DNA of 64,000 bases from Pelecanus crispus (lineage: Eukaryota > Chordata > Aves > Pelecaniformes > Pelecanidae): assembly GCF_030463565.1 (NCBI RefSeq), contig NC_134652.1:16531397-16595396 (forward strand), in the 5' to 3' direction. Position numbers and translations under genes: made by a program. Under the pieces are notes generated by a model. The model searched no databases, had not been told where the DNA came from, and was given only the letters and a program-made list of their open reading frames with translations. Positions 58,751-64,000 of the stretch are shown here, one piece after another (the stretch's first letter is position 1; every line of letters begins with the position of its first letter).

Positions 58751-59405
58751 CCGCCACGCGTGCGTGTCACCCCCATCCGCCCCACGCGAGGTTTGGCTCG
58801 ATGAAGCGCCATTCGCCTTGCCGCAAAGGCATCTCCCCGGCGCAGGGCAGGCGCGCAGCCGGCGGACAGCGAGCCCCGGCCGGGCGCCGCTCCCGCAGCG
58901 GCTCTGTCCCCGCTCCCCCGGAGCCCAGGGGACGCCCAGGGGACACGCGTGGCCGACGCCGCCAGCCCCCGCCCCGCCGCCGAGGCCGCCGCGCCCACGT
59001 GTGCGGCAGAGCCGGCAGAGGGGCGGGCCCCGCCGGCGCCGCGGGAAAACGCGCGGCCGCCCCGCCCCGATTGGGCGCTTCCCGCCAGTGACGCCCGCTG
59101 CGCCCCGCCCACCCCGCGCCGCAGGGCGGGGCCGACCCCTCGCCTTCGCCCGGCACGAAGATGGCGGCGAAGCGCGGGGGCCCGCCCGCCCTCAAGATGG
59201 CCGCCCGGCCCCGCCGCCCCGCCCGCCGCAGCCCGGCGCCGCCGCAGGCCGGCCTCCCCCGCCGGCGGCGAAGGGGTGCGCTCCCGGCCTGCCCCGCGCG
59301 GGGCGGGGCGGGGCGGCGCGGAGACCTCTGGGAGCTGTAGTGCGGGGCGGGCGGCGGTCACGTGCCGCCACCGGCAGCGGCCGCGCTGGGAGCGGAGGCG
59401 CCAAG
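58751..59405 (+). promoter_or_regulatory. PPRC1: PPRC1 CpG-island promoter with ZNF143-, E-box- and YY1-type sites
   Basis: The island holds three AAGATGGC(C/G)GC motifs of YY1 type, at 59158-59168, 59196-59206 and over the start codon at 59403-59413. It also holds a ZNF143-type element CTGGGAGCTGTAGTG at 59328-59342 (reverse ACTACAGCTCCCAG) and an E-box GTCACGTG at 59357-59364. This agrees with the known immediate-early, growth-responsive regulation of PRC. Binding is inferred from motifs only. Confidence 0.6.
59161..59340 (+). promoter_or_regulatory. Upstream ORF of 59 codons in the PPRC1 leader or promoter
   Basis: An ATG set in a YY1-like motif opens a frame (MAAKRGG...) that stops at TAG 59338-59340, 65 bases before the PPRC1 start. 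It resembles the first residues of PRC proteins (MAARRG) but lacks a splice donor before its stop, so I treat it as a possible uORF rather than exon 1. Confidence 0.35.
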
Positions 59406-62400
59406 ATGGCGGCGCTGCGGGGCGGAGCGGTGCCCGCCGCGGCCGGGGCCGGGGTCGGCGGCGCCGCGGCCGGGGCCGCTCCGCGAGGGCTGGCGGGCGG
59501 CGGAGCCCCGCGCGAGCCGCCCCTCGGCGCCCGCAGCCCCCTGCAGGTAGGCGGCGGCGGGGCGCGGCGGGCCGCGCCGTGACACGTGGAGGCCGGGGCG
59601 GCTCCCGCGGCGGCGGCGGCGGCACCACGTGTGCCGGGAGCGGGCCCGCCGCGCCGGCGGCGGGCGGGGGGCCCTGCACGGGCGGGGGGCGACCCTCCCG
59701 CGGGCGGAGCGGGCCGCCCGGTGCTCTCCCGCCGGCGCGGGGTGGTGGCGGCGCCGGCGCGGGGAGCCCCCCGGGGCGGGGGGGGGGGGGGGCGCGGCGG
59801 GGCCCCGGGACCCGCCGGGGAGGGGGTCTCGGTGCCCCCCGCGGGAGGTGACACCCAGCCCGCGGGGAGTGGGGGCCGGGGGGGCGCCGGCCGGGTTCCC
59901 CCCCGCGGTCCCTCCGTCCCGGCGCCGCCCTCCGCCACCTGCGGCCGCGAGGAGGAGGGGGGGGGGCGGCGATTTGGGACACCGACACCCGCCGGTTTCG
60001 GTGGCAGGAGCTCCCGGTGGAGGACGCGGGGTGCTCCGGCCCGCTCCGGGATGGGGGAAGCTTCCCCGAGCTGCAGCGGGGGCTTATTCCCGGGGGAAGC
60101 GGGGGTTTATCCCGGGGGAAGCGTCTCCCGCTCCGGGCAGGTCTGGGGCGCGGTGCTGCCGCCCGTGCGCAGCGTCCCCGCCGGTGCCGCCGGTGCCGGT
60201 GCGGCCCTGCCGGGGCTGGGCTGGGGCGCTGGGCGCGGGTGCGCGGCTGTCTGGACAGGGAGCACGGAGGTGCAGCCCCCCGGACGGGACCTGGGGGTGC
60301 CCGCTCTGTGCACCCGCCGGCATTTCGTGGAGCCCCATACTTCTGCCCTTTCCAGGGTGCTCCTGCCTGGCCGGGGGGCTGCCCGGCGAGACCCCCCCCC
60401 CACCCCGCAACCGGGCAGGGGGACGCCGAGCCCGTCTCGCCTCTCCCTGATGCAGAGGGAGCGGTCTGCGTTTGGGGAGGAGAGGTGTGTTCTAGCCTGA
60501 CGTTTCCCAAAAGCAGCTGAGGAATCCGCAGAGCATCCTCTGCCGGTGCCGCGCCAGCCGGCTGGAGCCCCCCGACTTCCCAGGGCTCGCTCCGGCGGGT
60601 GGTATCCCCGCGCCCTTGCCGGCAGCTCCAGCCGGGTGAGAGCCGCCTTGGCAGCCTGCCCGTGGCCGGCACGGGGAGGATGGCCGCCCTCTGCTCGGGG
60701 CGTAGCCCCGGCACGGCACGCCGGGCACACGTGTCGCGCGTCGCCAGCGCGGCTCAGGCGGGCAGCTGCCCGCGGAGGCCTCGGCTGCGCCTCCCGGGTA
60801 CCGCAGCAGCGAGCGCGGCGTCCCCTGCTCCGGCTGGGTGCTGCAGGAGCTGGTGGCTGCACTCAGGCCATCTCCGTCTCAAGCTGTTGGCTCAAATCCC
60901 GGCTCCCCGTGTGCCCGAAGCTCGCTCTGGGGCTGCGGGCATCCTCCCTTTTCCCCCGCAGCGCCGGCTGCTTGGGCACAGCGTGGCCTGAGCCCAAGCC
61001 TGTCCTTGAACGTCCCCGTGACCCGCAGCCTCTTCCCTGCCGCGCCGCTGAGCGTGAGGCAAACACAGGGAGCTGGGAGGGCGTGGAGGGTGTCCCCCCA
61101 AGCTAGGGGTGACAGGGGTCTCTGGCAGGGGGGAGAGCGGGCAGGGACGCGGGAGCAGGCTGGGCTGGTTCGTACCCCCACCCCGACGCACAAGTGGCGA
61201 GGGCTGAAGGAGGTGCCCAGCCCCAGGTGGATCAAAGGGAGTCCTGGGGGAATGCAGCCTCGTTTGCCGGTGACTCACGGCTGTGGGACTCCTTGTTGCA
61301 AGGCGCTGAGTCAAAGGAATCGAGGAGGGCTTGGGACATCGCCCGCCCTCCCGTGCTGTGGGCAGGAGCTGCGGGAAGAGGCCGTTTGAGTGGGAGGATT
61401 TTCCTTCCCTCCCTCCAAACGTCCAGCGTCGGTCACAGCTGGAAACCTCTTATTAGACACTTCCTTTGGGGGAGCCAGTCCTGTGGCAAGACGGGCAGGG
61501 CCATGCAACCCCGGGGCATCCCCCAGACTCCCTTGCCGTCAGCGGGCCGGGGTGAGCCGGCCCCCACATCCCTCGACTGCTGATGCTCCATGAGATCCCT
61601 CCCGCTGGCTCCTCCGGCGGCCCGGGCGCCTCTGCCTGCCGGTCACCGCTGACTCAGGGCTGCATGCCGGCGCTTGGCAGGGCTGGCTGTGTGAGCCTGG
61701 GTGTGCTTCCCTGCTCCTCCCAGTATCTCCAGGAGGATTGGCCGGGAATCGTGGCCAGGCTGCGCTGTAGACGGCTGCCAGTGGGGCTCTGCACCGGGCT
61801 CTGACCGGCAGCCAGCGCTGGTCGAGGGAGGGGACTGGAGATGCTGAGTGGTAAAACTGCTCTGTAGCCTGATCTGCACGGTGCGGTGGAGCGCTGCCCT
61901 GGTGTCACCGGTGGGTTCTGCTCCCAGGCCTCAGGAGAGGGTGACCGGGCTGCCGAGCTGCCCGCTGAGCCCCAAACCACTGCAGGCTCCTGCTCTTTGG
62001 GGCTGCCGTGTTGGCACGCAGTACCAGGCTGGGAGGATTTGGGCCAGGTGGATGCGGGGCATTGCCGTGGGGCTCCTGGCTTTCATTCCCAGCCTGGTCC
62101 TGGGATGCCTGCGCTCTGGGATTGCATGGGGCTCGTGGCTGTTGTGCGGCCAGAGGTGCCTGTTCTGTGTGACGGGGGCAAGTCTCTGAAGAGCCCCCAG
62201 GACCGGAGGTTTGGGCACGTGGCTTTGGTGGTGCCATATTTTAGGAAACACCTATTTAGCGAAACGCCTGGTCTCCCTCCGGTGCAGCTTCCCTCTTGCC
62301 AGAAGAGGATTTCAAAGTACAGGCAGGTCTTGTACAGGGACAGGGGGCGTTTTGTCCTGCATGGGCTCAGGCTTGTGCAAACTGCAGTACCTGCGAGAAA

Positions 62401-63967
62401 CGCAGGTGAGCCGCATCAGGTGCGCATCCCCCAGGGTTTGGCCAAATTCTCCCCGTGCTGCTGTCGGGGGAGGACGGCTCGCTGCCTGCTCCCTGCCAGC
62501 TTTGGGAGGGAGGTGTGCTCTCCCAGGGCTCCGTCCTTGATGCCCTTATCTTCCCTGCCTGTGTTATCTCTGCCTAAGCCCATCTGTAAACAGGAATTCG
62601 CGTCCTGTCTCGTGCCGGCGACACACCTGCGCTGCCGCTCCGCTCCTGGCAGACAGAGGCTGTGTGTCCAGGGGCTCTGCTCAGCCGGGGGCTGCAGCCC
62701 CTGCCCTCGCCCAGCATCTCGCTTTTCCTGGCTGCCCTGCAGCGCTGGGCTGCGTGGCACCGCGGAGTGTGGTGCAAATATCTCTCTGAAGTTATCTGTC
62801 GTTACCCAAACATCCCTGGAGCTGGCTGGGTGTCTGGAAAGGACGTGGGGCTGGGAATTTGAAGGAAGAACAGCAACAAAGCCAGTTTGGTCCTGGATTG
62901 CAAGCACAGCCTGTGTCCTCTTGCAGCAGAGGCGTCGGGGTAGGGCCCTGGCAGTGGCAGGCGGATGCATCCCTGTTGCTGACTCCTGCGCTTTTGTTAT
63001 GAATTTCGTAATGTTTTTGGGCTTATCTGAAGCGCCGACGGCCGGAGTTGGAGGAGCGCGTGACAGTCCGTGGGGTGGGGGGAGCCTGCCTCTCCCCTCC
63101 CCGTCCAGCACAAGCGACGCGTGGTGTTGGGCAGAGCCTGGAAATTGCTGGGGGTTTATGGATTCGTCTTTCCCAATCCTGTAACCGTGGAGTAAATCGT
63201 GCGGGAGTTTTTGGTGTGGAGGCATCCCTGGTAATCGGAAGGGTCTCAGGCTGAAAGAAGCACAGGGCTTTGTGCAGTGGGGTGGACAGGCCAGAACCTC
63301 CCCTGAAAAGCAAGGCAGGAAGGTCCCCTGTGCCGTCTTCTGACCTGCAGTGTGGCCGTGTCCTGCCTGCCCCCGCTGCGTGTTTGGGGTGCTGGGGGTG
63401 CAGCAGCGAGCTTAGCCACTGTTAGCAGCGCAGGCTGTCGGGAGCCCACGTGCGCTGCAGAGGAGATCAGGGCTGGTAGTGGTGCTTTGCAAAGTGTTTA
63501 CCTGGCTCCCTGTGCTCCTCGGCAGTGCTTGTCCCTCGATGAGGATGACCTGAACTTAACGTCGCTGGATGCAGAAACCATCTTGGAGGCCGAAGAGATC
63601 CTGGGGACGATGCAGAACTATCTTGACTCCTCTGTGATCTCCATCATCGAGGACCTCTCTCTGAGTGAGGTGGGAGCCCGCGCACGGGTGTGGGAAGCAG
63701 CGGCCGGGCTGGCTCCGGCTGTGGCATGCGTTGGGGTGGCAGCTGTGTCCCCCATGGCTGGATCCCATGGCTGTGCCCCGCTGCCCCCTGAGACCGCCCC
63801 TGCCCTTGCAGCAGAGCAAGGCCTGCCTGGATGCGCAGAACGAGCTGTCCCTGCTGACTGCCATCACTGAGATCCTGGACAGCACGGATGATGAGACCCT
63901 GTCTCCCTTTGACACCATCATGGATGCGGAGCTGCTGACCTCGCCTCGGGAGCGGGAGAATCCCTCA
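59406..63967 (+). CDS. PPRC1: PPRC1 (PRC), PGC-1-related coactivator, 5' part, runs off the window
   Basis: Three coding exons are inside the window: 59406-59546 (MAALRGG..., 47 codons, donor CTGCAG|GTAGGC), 63526-63669 (48 codons) and 63812-63967 (52 codons, donor TCA|GTGAGT). All are phase 0. PRC is a nuclear coactivator that works with NRF1, NRF2/GABP and CREB to induce respiratory-chain genes on growth stimulation. Exon 1 is low-complexity Ala/Gly, as in mammals. Exons 2-3 carry the conserved acidic activation region: ILGTMQNYLDSSVISIIED followed by NELSLLTAITEILDSTDDE and LSPFDTI, matching human PRC (NEVSLLTALTEILDNADSENLSPFDSI) and the ANLLAVLTETLDSL region of PGC-1alpha. The nuclear-receptor, RS and RRM domains would be encoded further right. 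The exon 3 acceptor is a CAGCAG tandem, so a one-codon (Gln) variation is possible. Confidence 0.93.
59547..63525 (+). other. PPRC1: PPRC1 intron 1, no other gene seen
   Basis: The intron of about 4 kb starts inside the CpG island (dense to about 60450, with a G run near 59779-59793) and becomes less GC-rich to the right. Frames on both strands are composition artefacts. I see no repeat family or RNA gene. Confidence 0.75.
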
Positions 63968-64000
63968 GTGAGTTGTGGGGCAAAGCCAGCCTGACCCCAG

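Noticed and set aside
58699-60714. 671-codon minus-strand frame across the PPRC1 promoter
   Set aside because: It runs antisense through PPRC1 exon 1 and the CpG island with no splice sites or motifs.
1-64000. Search for retroviral, LTR, CR1 LINE and DNA transposon remains
   Set aside because: I could not recognise any element by eye; short degraded fragments may exist, and a RepeatMasker run with a bird library would settle it.

Overview
The window is nuclear DNA from a vertebrate, most likely a bird. It carries intron-containing genes with GT-AG splice sites, CpG-island promoters and very short introns in one gene. GC-rich minisatellites are present, and I could recognise almost no interspersed repeats. 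The genes and their order match human 10q24.32 (ARMH3 - HPS6 - LDB1 - PPRC1), with one extra gene, a prominin, between HPS6 and LDB1. The species cannot be told from the sequence.

Layout. 1-6.45 kb is AT-richer DNA with no recognisable exon, probably the first intron of ARMH3 on the minus strand. Around 7.35-7.8 kb lies a CpG-rich, probably bidirectional promoter. HPS6 (plus, intronless) is at 8199-10658, with its poly(A) signal near 11.83 kb. A complete prominin gene (minus, 24 coding exons, 799 codons assembled exon by exon) runs from about 25.3 kb down to 14.34 kb, tail to tail with HPS6. LDB1 (minus, 11 coding exons, 411 codons) runs from about 55.3 kb down to 28.95 kb; its first intron is 19.7 kb and holds an internal CpG island and several candidate regulatory patches. 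PPRC1 (plus) starts at 59406; exons 1-3 are inside and the gene continues past the right edge.

How the genes relate. There is no operon logic here; the genes act separately: HPS6 in lysosome-related organelle biogenesis (BLOC-2), the prominin in plasma-membrane protrusions, LDB1 as the dimerising scaffold of LIM-homeodomain/LMO transcription complexes, and PPRC1 as a PGC-1 family coactivator. The neighbourhood is informative as a group. The human 4p15 block carries PROM1, LDB2 and PPARGC1A, the paralogues of the prominin, LDB1 and PPRC1 seen here. The prominin is therefore best read as the third vertebrate prominin (PROM3 type), which is absent from the human version of this locus.

The most interesting points are the intact PROM3-like gene and its paralogon context, the absence of a visible signal-peptide exon in that gene, a probable GC-AG intron in it, a second CpG island in LDB1 intron 1, a perfect 20-bp palindrome of paired TAATTA sites in the same intron, three unrelated minisatellites, and a promoter/start-codon arrangement in PPRC1 with a YY1-like motif over the ATG.
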